Positions 38,226 to 46,374 of a stretch of DNA of 64,000 bases are shown one piece after another. Made by a program: the position numbers and the translations under genes. The notes under the pieces were generated by a model that was not told the DNA's origin, made no database searches, and worked only from the letters and a program-made list of their open reading frames with translations. The DNA comes from Streptomyces sp. NRRL S-31 (GTDB lineage: Bacteria; Actinomycetota; Actinomycetes; Streptomycetales; Streptomycetaceae). Within the stretch, counting starts at the first letter, position 1. Each line of letters starts with the position of its first letter. The stretch covers positions 1 through 64,000 of the forward strand of contig NZ_JOCB01000036.1 of assembly GCF_000718775.1 (NCBI RefSeq), read 5' to 3'.

Positions 38226-38261
38226 CCTCGCGCACTCTTCCGGGTGCGGGACCAGGGATCC
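38221..38261 (+). promoter_or_regulatory. hairpin after the SAM-IV aptamer
   Basis: A 7-bp stem GGATCCC (38221-38227) and GGGATCC (38255-38261) with an inner CGCAC/GTGCG pairing. The 5' arm overlaps the end of the aptamer, so folding of one may exclude the other. It could be the expression platform. Confidence 0.55.
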
Positions 38262-38281
38262 TGGTCGTCGAGGAGTCTTCC

Positions 38282-38302
38282 GTGAGCAAGCGAATGCTTT
38301 AG
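38282..38302 (+). CDS. candidate six-residue leader peptide
   Basis: A mini-ORF encoding M-S-K-R-M-L with GAGGAG 6 nt before its GTG. It lies between the riboswitch hairpin and the aminotransferase start (66 bp further). It contains a Met codon and the uncommon codons CGA and CTT just before TAG. It could be a translated element of the leader, perhaps for coupling or attenuation, or a chance ORF. Confidence 0.45.
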   Translation: MSKRML

Positions 38303-38368
38303 GGCCGCAGAGCCCCGCCTCCGCACACCCTTCTCTCTTCTTCGCCGTCCTGCCACGGGAGTTTCGCC

Positions 38369-39730
38369 ATGTCCGTCTTCACCGCTGCCATCGACCGGTC
38401 TGTTTGTGCCCCGCTGCCCGTTCTGGGACGAGATGTCACCGTCCCGCTGGTCACCGGAGGCGAAGTCGGCTACGCCGCCCTCGACTACGCGGCCAGCGCC
38501 CCCGCCCTCCAGCGGGTCTGGGACGACGTCGCCGCCTACGCCCCGTACTACGGCAGCGTGCACCGCGGCGCCGGCTACCTCTCCCAGCTGTCCACCGACC
38601 TGTTCGAGAACGCCCGCAAGACGGTCGCCGCGTTCCTCGGCTGCCGGGCGGACGACCAGGTGGTCTTCACCCGCTCGACCACCGACTCCCTGAACCTGCT
38701 CGCCCGGGCGGTGCCGGCCGGCTGCCGGGTCTTCGTCTTCGAGACCGAGCACCACGCCTCCCTGCTGCCCTGGCAGGACGCGGACGTCACCTACCTCGAC
38801 GCCCCGCGCACCCCCCGGCAGGCGGTCGAGACCCTGGAGCGGGCGCTCGCCGACCGCGACCCGCACGGCCCGGCCCTGGTCTGCGTCACCGGCGCCTCCA
38901 ACGTCACCGGCGAGCTGTGGCCGGTGCGCGAGCTGGCCGCCGCCGCACACGCCCACGGCGCCCGGATCGTCCTGGACGCGGCCCAGCTGGCCCCGCACCA
39001 CCCGGTCTCCGTCGCCGACCTCGACGTCGACTGGGTCGCCTTCTCCGGCCACAAGCTGTACGCCCCCTTCGGCTCCGGGGTCCTCGCGGGCCGCGCCGAC
39101 TGGCTCCGGGCGGCCGAGCCCTACCTCGCGGGCGGCGGCGCCAGCCGCAAGGTGACCCGGCGCGAGGACGGCGGTGTGGCCGTCGAGTGGCACGAGACCG
39201 CGGCCCGCCACGAGGCCGGCTCCCCGAACGTCATCGGCGCCTACGCCATCGCCTCCGCCTGCAAGGCGCTCACCGAGGCCGGCTGGGACGCCCTGGTCGC
39301 CCGCGAACAGCACCTCGTCGCCCGGGTCCGCGAGGGCCTGGCCGAGGTGCCGGAGGTGCGCGTCCTCTCCCTCTTCGGCGACGACGCGCCGCGGGTCGGC
39401 GTCATCTCCTTCGTCGTCGAGGGCTGGAACAGCTCCCACTTCGCCGCCGCGCTCTCCGCCGAGTACGGCATCGGCGTCCGCGACGGCCTGTTCTGCGCCC
39501 ACCCGCTGGTACGCACCCTGCTCGGCAGCGACCCGCAGAGCCAGGGCGAGTGCGGGGCCCCCGAGGCGGCCCCGGGGGAGAAGTCCCTGAACGCCATCAG
39601 GGTCAGCTTCGGCGCGGGCACGCCGGACGAGCACGTGGAGCGCTTCGTGGGCGCCGTACGGGAGCTGGTGAGCGACGGCGCCAAGTGGCGGTACCGCACG
39701 GAGGAGGGCCGCTGCGTCCCGGCGGTGTGA
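38369..39730 (+). CDS. class V PLP-dependent aminotransferase/cysteine desulfurase-like protein under SAM control
   Basis: A 453-residue fold-type I PLP enzyme. PLP lysine K229 is in F-S-G-H-K-L-Y-A-P-F, and C376 in G-L-F-C-A-H-P-L occupies the position of the catalytic cysteine in SufS-like desulfurases (x-C-A-x-P). The upstream SAM-IV riboswitch implies a role in methionine or cysteine metabolism. The ATG has GGGAG upstream. Whether it releases sulfur, transaminates, or does another reaction is undecided. No operon partner is apparent; the next gene is convergent. Confidence 0.85.
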   Translation: MSVFTAAIDRSVCAPLPVLGRDVTVPLVTGGEVGYAALDYAASAPALQRVWDDVAAYAPYYGSVHRGAGYLSQLSTDLFENARKTVAAFLGCRADDQVVFTRSTTDSLNLLARAVPAGCRVFVFETEHHASLLPWQDADVTYLDAPRTPRQAVETLERALADRDPHGPALVCVTGASNVTGELWPVRELAAAAHAHGARIVLDAAQLAPHHPVSVADLDVDWVAFSGHKLYAPFGSGVLAGRADWLRAAEPYLAGGGASRKVTRREDGGVAVEWHETAARHEAGSPNVIGAYAIASACKALTEAGWDALVAREQHLVARVREGLAEVPEVRVLSLFGDDAPRVGVISFVVEGWNSSHFAAALSAEYGIGVRDGLFCAHPLVRTLLGSDPQSQGECGAPEAAPGEKSLNAIRVSFGAGTPDEHVERFVGAVRELVSDGAKWRYRTEEGRCVPAV

Positions 39731-39853
39731 GGCGGCCCGCGCGCACCCCCGCCCGCGCCCGGACCCGGTCACGCACCGGCTCGGCGCGGGCGGCCGCGTG
39801 ATCCCGCGCCCCGGCGTCGCCGCGGCGGCCGGGTTGAATTCGAGGAGAAGCTC

Positions 39854-40135
39854 CTAGTTGTCCAGGCCGATCGCGAACGCCGCCTCCAGGTCGTGCTGGG
39901 AGTAGGTGCGGAACGCGACGTGCGTGTCGGTGGCCTCGACGCCGGGGATCTTGCTGATGCGGGCCGGGATGACCTCGGCCAGGTCCTCGTGCTGCCGGAC
40001 CCGGACCATGGCGATCAGGTCGTAGGTGCCGGTGACCGAGAAGACCTCGCTGACGCTGTCCAGCGCGGCGATCCGCTCCGCGATCTCGGGGATCCGGTCC
40101 ACGCTGGTCTTGATCAGAACGATCGCGGTGATCAC
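39854..40135 (-). CDS. stand-alone Lrp/AsnC ligand-binding (RAM) domain
   Basis: A 93-residue protein that is only the effector-binding domain of Lrp-type regulators (V-L-I-K-T-S start, G-T-Y-D-L near 52-56, and a final beta strand). There is no HTH. Such proteins form oligomers that bind amino acids. GTG start overlapping the rhomboid stop by 4 bp, so it is translationally coupled. Ligand unknown. Confidence 0.88.
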   Translation of the reverse strand: MITAIVLIKTSVDRIPEIAERIAALDSVSEVFSVTGTYDLIAMVRVRQHEDLAEVIPARISKIPGVEATDTHVAFRTYSQHDLEAAFAIGLDN

Positions 40136-40875
40136 GGTTGTCTCTCTCCCTCGGTGGCCGGAGCCGGTGCGGCCTTCACTCTAGTCCCACGGCCGTGACG
40201 CACCCACGCGTAGCCGAAGCCCAGGCCGAAGCCGATGAGGTGCGCGAGGTAGGCCACCCCGGGCCCCTCGGAGGCCTGCTCCGCCGCCAGCCACTGGAGG
40301 GCCGCCCAGCAGGGCAGCACCACCCACGCCGGGAAGCGCAGCGGCAGGAAGAACAGGAACGGCAGAAGACTGGTCACGCGCGCTCGGGGGAACAGGTAGA
40401 GGAACGCTCCGAGGACCGCCGAGACCGCCCCGGAGGCGCCGACGAGCGACTGCCCGGAGGCCGCGTTGGCCGCCGCGTAGCCGAGCAGGGCGAGGTATCC
40501 GCAGCCGACGTAGAACAGGGTGAACTCGACCCGGCCCATCCGTTCCTCGGTCATCGCTCCGAAGACGAAGAGGAAGAGCATGTTGCCGAGCAGATGCACC
40601 CAGTTGCCGTGCACGAAGAGCGCGGTCGCAGGGGTGAGCGCGGCCCCGGCCGGCCCGTCGAACAGCTCGGCCGGGACCACGCCCCAGCGGTGGAAGTACA
40701 CCCGCTGCGCGGCGAGCAGGGCGTCCCCGGTGCCGTACCCGGGGACGAACCCGGAGGCCGGTCCGAGGGCGAAGAGCAGACTGCACACGGCGATGAGGCC
40801 GTACGTCACGGGCGCCGAGGTGCCCCGGACCGCTCTGAGTGTCCTGCCGGCCGCCGTGCTCCAGGTGCTGATCAC
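40132..40875 (-). CDS. rhomboid-family intramembrane serine protease
   Basis: A 247-residue protein with six membrane helices. The catalytic dyad is S148 in V-G-A-S-G-A and H212 in A-H-L-I-G-F; the second-helix motif F-V-H-G-N-W-V-H-L-L-G-N-M is at 87-99. It cleaves membrane proteins within the bilayer; substrates are unknown. GTG 40875 is chosen because the family N-terminus begins soon after; a longer frame extends to 41511 but is not protein-like. It overlaps the RAM-domain gene downstream. Confidence 0.9.
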   Translation of the reverse strand: MISTWSTAAGRTLRAVRGTSAPVTYGLIAVCSLLFALGPASGFVPGYGTGDALLAAQRVYFHRWGVVPAELFDGPAGAALTPATALFVHGNWVHLLGNMLFLFVFGAMTEERMGRVEFTLFYVGCGYLALLGYAAANAASGQSLVGASGAVSAVLGAFLYLFPRARVTSLLPFLFFLPLRFPAWVVLPCWAALQWLAAEQASEGPGVAYLAHLIGFGLGFGYAWVRHGRGTRVKAAPAPATEGERQP

Positions 40876-41028
40876 AACTACAGAGCATGACGTAACGGGA
40901 CGCTTGCTGACAGACCGCCTCGCCGCCGTGAACGGACGGGCGGCGAGTCCCCGCCAGGCCGTAGGGTTACGAGCCACACGCGTCGGGGAGCGGCGCGGAC
41001 CGACACGAGAAGGAAGCGAACCAGCGCG

Positions 41029-41268
41029 ATGACGGTTCCCCTGCCGACCGCCACGACCCGGTGGCGCTGCACCCTCTGCGGCAACCTCACCCGTTTCGAC
41101 GTGACCCGCTCGTCCAAGGTCGTCGAGTACGTCCACCTCGACCTGGCCGGTGAGCCGACGGTGGAGGAGCGCGAGGTGGTCAGTGAGACCATCGAGTCGG
41201 TGCGCTGCCGCTGGTGCAACGCGGTGGACCAGGTGGAACTCGTGGACAGGCCGGGCGCCGGCTCCTGA
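41029..41268 (+). CDS. small zinc-ribbon-like protein
   Basis: A 79-residue protein with two CxxC pairs, C15-T-L-C18 and C60-R-W-C63, which suggest one zinc site. The middle is acidic. The ATG has AGGAAG 13 nt upstream. It is divergent from the rhomboid gene and precedes the NYN gene by 46 bp, possibly co-transcribed. Not recognised beyond a conserved actinobacterial hypothetical. Confidence 0.75.
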   Translation: MTVPLPTATTRWRCTLCGNLTRFDVTRSSKVVEYVHLDLAGEPTVEEREVVSETIESVRCRWCNAVDQVELVDRPGAGS

Positions 41269-41314
41269 AGCGGAGCGGCCCCCGGAGAGCGATCTCGGTA
41301 TTGGGGTGTGACGG

Positions 41315-42658
41315 ATGGTGGAGACCGCAGGCGGGGGGCCGGGCGACGGCACCGCTGAGGTGCTTGACCGTCCCCTGCCCGACGGCGTGCGCCGGCGGGT
41401 GGTGAGAATCGTGGCCGAGGCGTTCGGCGGGCTGACGGTGACGGAACTGCCCGCCCAGCTGAGGCAGTACGCCCGGTTCACGCCGAGTCGCCGGGCGAAG
41501 TTCGCCGGCAACGCGATGGCGGCGGCGCTGGAGACCGAACCGCTGTTCCGGCAGCGGATCGGGGATCGGTTCCGGGAGGCGCAGCCGGAACTCGCCGGTG
41601 CCCTCGACGCCGGTTCGCCGCCCCCGGCCGCGGACCCGCTCGACGTGGCGGCGGCGGCCTATGTGCTGCGCCCGGCGGGCTGGGTGAAGCTGGTCACCGC
41701 GGCCGGCGAGGAGGCGCAGCGGGCGGACGCCGAGCGGGCCGACGAGGAGAGCCGGGCCGAGCTGGAGCGGCTGCGCGCGGAGCTGGCGCTGGCCCGCGAC
41801 CACACCCGGGCCGAGACCGAACGGCTGCGCGCGGAGCTGGAGGCGGTGCGGCGGGAGACGGACGCGTTGCACCGCAAGCTGCGCTCCGCGCTCAGCGATG
41901 TGAAGCGGGGCGAGGCCGCGCTGCGCAAGGCGCGGGGCGAGGTGGACGCCGTGCGGGCCGAGGCGCAGGCGCAGGTGTCGGCCGCGGAGAGCGAGTCCCG
42001 GCGGCTCAAGGCCCGGCTGGGCGAGGCCGAGGCCGGGCTGGAGGCCGCCCGGCGGGCGGCCCGCGAGGGCCGCAGCGTGGAGGACATGCGGGTGCGGCTG
42101 CTGCTCGACACCCTGCTGGACGCCACCCAGGGGCTGCGCCGCGAACTCGCCCTGCCGCCGGTGTCGGTGCGCCCGGCCGAGACGGTCGACGCGGTGGAGC
42201 CGGGCCGGATGACGCCGAAGGACATCGCGGCGCGCGCCCTGTCCGAGCATGATCCGGCCATTCTCGATCAGCTCCTGGCCCTGCCGCAGGCACATCTGGT
42301 CGTCGACGGTTACAACGTGACCAAGACCGGCTATCCGCAGATGCCGTTGGAGAAGCAGCGGCTGCGGCTGCTGGGCCAGCTCTCGGCGCTCGCCGCGCAG
42401 ACCGGGGCCGAGGTGACGTGCGTCTTCGACGGCGCCGAGCTGGCCGCGCCGGTGCTGCTCGCGCCGCCGCGCGGGGTGCGGGTGCTGTTCTCCAAGCCGG
42501 GTGTGACGGCCGACGAGCTGATCCGCCAGCTGGTGCGCGCGGAGCCGCCCGGACGTCCGGTCATCGTCGCCTCCACCGACCGGGAGGTGGCCGACGGGGT
42601 CGCCAAGGCGGGTGCCCGTCCGGTGGCTTCCGCGGTGCTTCTGAAGCGGTTGTCCTGA
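41315..42658 (+). CDS. NYN-domain (PIN-like) protein with coiled coil
   Basis: A 447-residue protein. The N-terminal part (1-130) is a small helical region, the middle (about 135-265) is a long charged coiled coil with Ala/Glu/Arg heptads, and the C-terminal NYN domain (325-447) has the nuclease acidic residues D331 (V-V-D-G-Y-N-V), D372, D400 and D422. The domain relates to YacP/Rae1, a ribosome-associated nuclease in Bacillus, and this fits RNA cleavage, but activity is unproven. ATG start without a clear Shine-Dalgarno. Confidence 0.88.
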   Translation: MVETAGGGPGDGTAEVLDRPLPDGVRRRVVRIVAEAFGGLTVTELPAQLRQYARFTPSRRAKFAGNAMAAALETEPLFRQRIGDRFREAQPELAGALDAGSPPPAADPLDVAAAAYVLRPAGWVKLVTAAGEEAQRADAERADEESRAELERLRAELALARDHTRAETERLRAELEAVRRETDALHRKLRSALSDVKRGEAALRKARGEVDAVRAEAQAQVSAAESESRRLKARLGEAEAGLEAARRAAREGRSVEDMRVRLLLDTLLDATQGLRRELALPPVSVRPAETVDAVEPGRMTPKDIAARALSEHDPAILDQLLALPQAHLVVDGYNVTKTGYPQMPLEKQRLRLLGQLSALAAQTGAEVTCVFDGAELAAPVLLAPPRGVRVLFSKPGVTADELIRQLVRAEPPGRPVIVASTDREVADGVAKAGARPVASAVLLKRLS

Positions 42659-42718
42659 AGGTCCAACGGGCATAGTCGATGCCCGAATTGAGCCGATCGT
42701 CGCGCAACGTAGTGTCAA

Positions 42719-42776
42719 CCACGCATCACCACAGGTGAGTTGTGTGCAAAGAATGCGTGGCGTAGCGGGTTTTTTT
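42719..42776 (+). promoter_or_regulatory. inverted repeat followed by a T-run upstream of the first NlpC/P60 gene
   Basis: Arms CCACGCAT (42719-42726) and ATGCGTGG (42753-42760) with a 26-base loop, then T7 at 42770-42776. It looks like a terminator or a small RNA end after the NYN gene, or a regulator site before the hydrolase gene. Confidence 0.55.
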
Positions 42777-42787
42777 GCCGCGAGGAT

Positions 42788-42817
42788 TTGAACTGATCAC
42801 AACTGGGTCACTAAGGT
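42788..42817 (+). promoter_or_regulatory. candidate promoter of the first NlpC/P60 gene
   Basis: TTGAAC at 42788-42793 and TAAGGT at 42812-42817 with an 18-bp spacer, about 50 bp before the start codon. Confidence 0.4.
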
Positions 42818-42868
42818 CTGGCTCGAACCTCCGAACGGGTGATCACTCACAAGAAGGAGTCGTCCTCC

Positions 42869-43909
42869 GTGGCGTCCCACCGTCGACCCAAGCAGCCGAG
42901 CCGCACCCGTGTGACCGTGCTCACCACCGCTGCCGCAGCTGCTGTCGCGCTCAGCGCCAACGCCGCCAACGCCGCGCCGAGCGAGAAGCTCGGCAAGGAC
43001 GAGGTCAAGGCGAAGGTCGACAAGCTCTACGAGCAGGCCGAGCAGGCGACCGAGAAGTACAACGGCGCCAAGGAGAAGCAGCAGAAGCTCCAGAAGGAGA
43101 TCTCCACCATCCAGGACGACGTCGCCCGCGGCCAGGAGGAGCTCAACAAGCTGCGCGACGGCCTGGGTTCGCTGGCCACGGCCCAGTACCGCTCCGGCGG
43201 CATCGACGCCTCGGTCCAGCTGTTCCTCTCCTCGAACCCGGACGACTACCTCGACAAGGCGTCCACGCTCGACCAGTTGAGCAGCCAGCAGGTCGACGCG
43301 CTGAAGAAGATCCAGGACAAGCAGCGCGAACTCGCCCAGGAGCGGGCCGAGGCCGGCGAGAAGCTCAAGGACCTCTCCGCCACCCGCACCGAGCTGGGCA
43401 ACAAGAAGAAGGAAGTCCAGGGCAAGCTCGCCGAGGCGCAGCGGCTCCTGAACACCCTGACGGCCAAGGAGAAGGCGCAGCTCGCCGAGGAGCAGCAGCG
43501 CGCCAGCCGATCCTCCACCGAGCGCGTGGAGCTCAGGGACGCCCCGCCCGCCTCCGGCCGCGCCCAGGCCGCCTTCGCCGCCGCCCAGACCAGGATCGGC
43601 TCGCCGTACGTCTACGGCGCGACGGGCCCCTCCTCGTACGACTGCTCGGGTCTGACCTCCTGGTCCTACGCCCAGGCCGGCGTCTCCATCCCGCGCACCT
43701 CCGAGGCGCAGGCCAACATCGGCACCCGGATCTACAGCCAGAGCGACCTCAAGGTCGGCGACCTGGTCTTCTTCTTCAACGACCTGCACCACGTCGGTCT
43801 CTACGCGGGCAACGGCCAGATCCTGCACGCCCCGCGCACCGGCACGGTGGTCCGGTACGAGTCGATGACCACCATCGGCGGCCCGTTCATGTTCGGCGTC
43901 CGCGTCTGA
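42869..43909 (+). CDS. secreted NlpC/P60 peptidoglycan hydrolase with coiled coil (paralogue 1)
   Basis: A 346-residue secreted endopeptidase. The signal peptide ends around A36; a long Lys/Glu/Gln coiled coil (about 40-215) is as in mycobacterial RipC-like proteins; and the NlpC/P60 domain at 225-346 has C259 (Y-D-C-S-G-L), H308 and H320. It cleaves the D-Glu-to-diaminopimelate bond in wall peptides. GTG 42869 is preferred because AAGGAG lies 9 nt upstream; GTG at 42839 is the alternative, adding 10 residues. The next gene is a paralogue with the same layout. A 10-bp hairpin follows. Confidence 0.93.
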   Translation: MASHRRPKQPSRTRVTVLTTAAAAAVALSANAANAAPSEKLGKDEVKAKVDKLYEQAEQATEKYNGAKEKQQKLQKEISTIQDDVARGQEELNKLRDGLGSLATAQYRSGGIDASVQLFLSSNPDDYLDKASTLDQLSSQQVDALKKIQDKQRELAQERAEAGEKLKDLSATRTELGNKKKEVQGKLAEAQRLLNTLTAKEKAQLAEEQQRASRSSTERVELRDAPPASGRAQAAFAAAQTRIGSPYVYGATGPSSYDCSGLTSWSYAQAGVSIPRTSEAQANIGTRIYSQSDLKVGDLVFFFNDLHHVGLYAGNGQILHAPRTGTVVRYESMTTIGGPFMFGVRV

Positions 43910-43976
43910 CGCCCGCGCCCGACCCGGACACGGTGGCGCCCGAACGGGCGAATCACCGGAACCGGAACTGACCCCA

Positions 43977-44010
43977 CGCCCCGCCGGTGACCTGCGTCAG
44001 CGGCGGGGCG
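43977..44010 (+). terminator. terminator between the two NlpC/P60 genes
   Basis: Perfect 10-bp stem CGCCCCGCCG/CGGCGGGGCG with a 14-base loop. Confidence 0.85.
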
Positions 44011-44028
44011 TCAGCGTGTGTTGACGCC
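44007..44028. promoter_or_regulatory. 7-bp inverted repeat upstream of the second NlpC/P60 gene
   Basis: GGCGTCA (44007-44013) and TGACGCC (44022-44028) around 8 bases. It overlaps the terminator end and a TTGACG that could serve as a -35. Confidence 0.4.
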
Positions 44029-44071
44029 GATGTCTTTGGTCCGGACCCGTTCCCACGGCTACTGTCTGCCG

Positions 44072-44119
44072 CGTTTCCCCGGCGCCGGGGCCTCCCCGTC
44101 CCCAGGCGCCGGGGAAACG
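44072..44119 (+). promoter_or_regulatory. long hairpin in the leader of the second NlpC/P60 gene
   Basis: Perfect 15-bp arms (44072-44086, 44105-44119) with an 18-base spacer, ending 28 bp before the start codon. It may be an attenuator, an mRNA stabiliser or a dimeric protein site. Confidence 0.65.
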
Positions 44120-44147
44120 GTCTGTGTCCGCCTGCAGAAGGACTGCC

Positions 44148-45149
44148 GTGGGGTCCCATCGCCGCCTTGCACCGTCCGGATTCGACCGGGGCGCCGCCGC
44201 CCTGTGCGCGCTGTCGGCCGCGGCGGCCGCGCTCGGCGCCGTACCCGCGCAGGGGGCGCCGGGCGGCGGCGCCCGCGCCGAGCTGGACCGGCTGTACGAG
44301 GAGGCCGAGAAGGCGACCCAGGCGTACGACGCGACCGACGAGCGCGCCGATGAGCTGCGCCGGCGGGTCCGCGCCGCGCAGGACCACATCGCCCGGCAGC
44401 AGCAGAAGGTCAACGACCTGCGCGAGCAGCTCGGTTCGCTGGCCGGCGCGCAGTACCGCGCCGGCGGCATCGACCCGGCGGTCGCCCTGCTCTTCTCCGC
44501 CGACCCCGACGACTACCTGGACAAGGCGGCCACGCTCGACCGGATCGGCACCCGGCAGGCGGGCCGGCTGGGGGAGTTGCGGTCCGGCTTGCGCGCACTC
44601 GGCCAGGAGCGCGCGGAGGCGGCCGGGATCCTGGCAGAACTGGAGCGCAGCCGCGCGGCCGCGGCCGCCCACAAGCGGACCGTGGAGCGCAAGCTCGCCC
44701 GGGCCCGGCAGCTGATCAACGCCCTGTCCGCCACGGAACGCGCCGCCTACGAGCGGGCCTCCCGCGGCAGCCGCCCGGACCTGCCCGGCCCGGCCGCCGC
44801 CGACGGCCGCGCCGCCGCGGCCCTGGCCGCCGCCCGCTCCGCCCTCGGCCGCCCCTATGTGTGGGGCGCCAACGGCCCCTCCGGCTTCGACTGCTCGGGC
44901 CTGACGCAGTGGGCGTACGCGCACGCCGGCGTCCACCTGCCGCGCACCTCGCAGGCGCAGCGGTCGGCCGGCCGGCGGGTCCCGCTCTCCCAGGCACGCC
45001 CCGGTGACCTGGTCGTCTACCGCTCCGACGCCAGCCATGTGGCGATGTACGCCGGTGACGGCCGGGTCATCCACGCGCCCTATCCCGGCGCCCCGGTGCG
45101 TTACGACCCGGTCGGGATGATGCCGGTCTCCTCGGTCACCCGGCCCTGA
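44148..45149 (+). CDS. secreted NlpC/P60 peptidoglycan hydrolase with coiled coil (paralogue 2)
   Basis: A 333-residue secreted endopeptidase with the same order as its upstream neighbour: Ala-rich signal peptide (to about 40), Arg/Ala/Glu coiled coil (about 45-205), and NlpC/P60 domain with C249 (F-D-C-S-G-L), H297 and H309. It is more Arg/Ala-rich than paralogue 1, which uses Lys. The GTG at 44148 has AAGGAC upstream. Transcription is likely separate, given the terminator and long hairpin between the two genes. The lipoprotein peptidase gene follows after 27 bp. Confidence 0.92.
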   Translation: MGSHRRLAPSGFDRGAAALCALSAAAAALGAVPAQGAPGGGARAELDRLYEEAEKATQAYDATDERADELRRRVRAAQDHIARQQQKVNDLREQLGSLAGAQYRAGGIDPAVALLFSADPDDYLDKAATLDRIGTRQAGRLGELRSGLRALGQERAEAAGILAELERSRAAAAAHKRTVERKLARARQLINALSATERAAYERASRGSRPDLPGPAAADGRAAAALAAARSALGRPYVWGANGPSGFDCSGLTQWAYAHAGVHLPRTSQAQRSAGRRVPLSQARPGDLVVYRSDASHVAMYAGDGRVIHAPYPGAPVRYDPVGMMPVSSVTRP

Positions 45150-45164
45150 CCGCGCTCCGCGCCG

Positions 45165-45170
45165 TACGAT
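45165..45170 (+). promoter_or_regulatory. candidate -10 element for the lipoprotein gene (leaderless)
   Basis: TACGAT ends 6 nt before the GTG at 45177. Confidence 0.45.
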
Positions 45171-45176
45171 CGGGAA

Positions 45177-46361
45177 GTGGCTGGTCGCGGACGGGCGTGG
45201 AGCATCGGAGCGGTGGCGCTGGGGCTGCTGGCGCCGCTCGCCGGGTGCGGCGGGCACCCGCCGCCCGATCCGGCCCGGACCGAGGTGCAGCGGGTGCTGG
45301 ACCGGCGCTCGGCGGCGCTGCTCGGCCACGACGAGCGGGCGTACGGCGCCACGGGCACCCGCACCGGGTACATCCGGCTGCGCGCCGTCCCGCTGGCCTC
45401 CTTCGGCTACCGGGTCACCGCCGTGCGCCGCACCGCCTCCGGCGCCACCGCCGACGCCTACCTGAGCTACCGCGTCACCGGCTACGACCGGGCCCCCGTC
45501 GACACCCGCCGCACCCTCACCCTCGGCCGCACCGCCGACGGCCGCTGGTACGTCACCGCCGACCGACCCGCGCGGGAGGCCGGGCAGCAATTGTGGGACC
45601 AGGGCACGGTGACCGCCGTCCGGGGCACGCACAGCCTGGTGCTGGGCACCGGCGCCCCCGCCGGTCTGAAGCCGTTCGCCCGGCTGGCCGACCGGGCGGT
45701 CCCGGCCGTCTCCGGGGCGTGGGGCACCCGCTGGAGCCGCCGGGTCGTCGTCCTCGTCCCGGCGTCCCTTGAGGGCATGGCGGCCCTGCTCGGCTCGCCC
45801 GCCGCCGACTACCGGGGCATCGCGGCCGTCACCACGGGCGAGGCGGGAGGCTCCGGCCAGGCGCCCGCGGACCGGGTGGTGGTCAACCCGGAGGCCTACT
45901 CGACGCTCGGCGACACCGGCCGGCAGGTCGTCGTCACCCACGAGACCACCCATGTCGCCACCCGGGCGGACACCACCGCCGCCACACCGCTGTGGCTCTC
46001 CGAGGGGTACGCGGACTGGATCGGCTACCTCGGCACCGGCCGCACCGCCGCCGAGGCCGCCCCGGAACTCGGCCGGGCGGTACGGGACGGCGAGGTGCCG
46101 CGGGCGCTCCCCGCCGACGCGGACTTCGGCTTCACCAGCGACCCCACCAAGCTGGCGCGGGCCTACGAGAGCGGCTGGTTGGCCTGCCGGATGATCGCCG
46201 ACCGGTGGGGCCCGGCCCGGCTCGGCGCCTTCTACCGGGCCGTCGGCGCCCACCCGCGACGGGCGGGGGCGGTCGAGGACGCCCTGGGGAAGGTGCTCGG
46301 CACGACGTCGGGCAAGTTCACCGCGGGCTGGCGGGACTACGTCAGGACGCAGCTCGGCTGA
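45177..46361 (+). CDS. lipoprotein with a zinc-metallopeptidase-like domain
   Basis: A 394-residue predicted lipoprotein (lipobox L-A-G-C24). The C-terminal domain has a gluzincin-type zinc site H255-E-T-T-H259 with a downstream glutamate E276 in L-S-E276-G-Y-A-D-W. Residues 25-200 have no recognised domain. This fits peptidase MA-like enzymes on the cell surface, but activity is inferred. It starts with GTG and is probably leaderless, 27 bp after the second NlpC/P60 gene, so the genes may also be linked to wall metabolism. Confidence 0.85.
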   Translation: MAGRGRAWSIGAVALGLLAPLAGCGGHPPPDPARTEVQRVLDRRSAALLGHDERAYGATGTRTGYIRLRAVPLASFGYRVTAVRRTASGATADAYLSYRVTGYDRAPVDTRRTLTLGRTADGRWYVTADRPAREAGQQLWDQGTVTAVRGTHSLVLGTGAPAGLKPFARLADRAVPAVSGAWGTRWSRRVVVLVPASLEGMAALLGSPAADYRGIAAVTTGEAGGSGQAPADRVVVNPEAYSTLGDTGRQVVVTHETTHVATRADTTAATPLWLSEGYADWIGYLGTGRTAAEAAPELGRAVRDGEVPRALPADADFGFTSDPTKLARAYESGWLACRMIADRWGPARLGAFYRAVGAHPRRAGAVEDALGKVLGTTSGKFTAGWRDYVRTQLG

Positions 46362-46374
46362 GCGCGCCGGCGCG

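Noticed and set aside
38117..38302. 61-residue ORF starting GTG inside the riboswitch
   Set aside because: It lies within the structured aptamer and shows no protein-like pattern; only its last codons coincide with the mini-ORF.
42659..42868. c-di-AMP (ydaO) riboswitch before the NlpC/P60 gene
   Set aside because: The conserved GGG-GACCC and AACCUCGU-type blocks are not visible.
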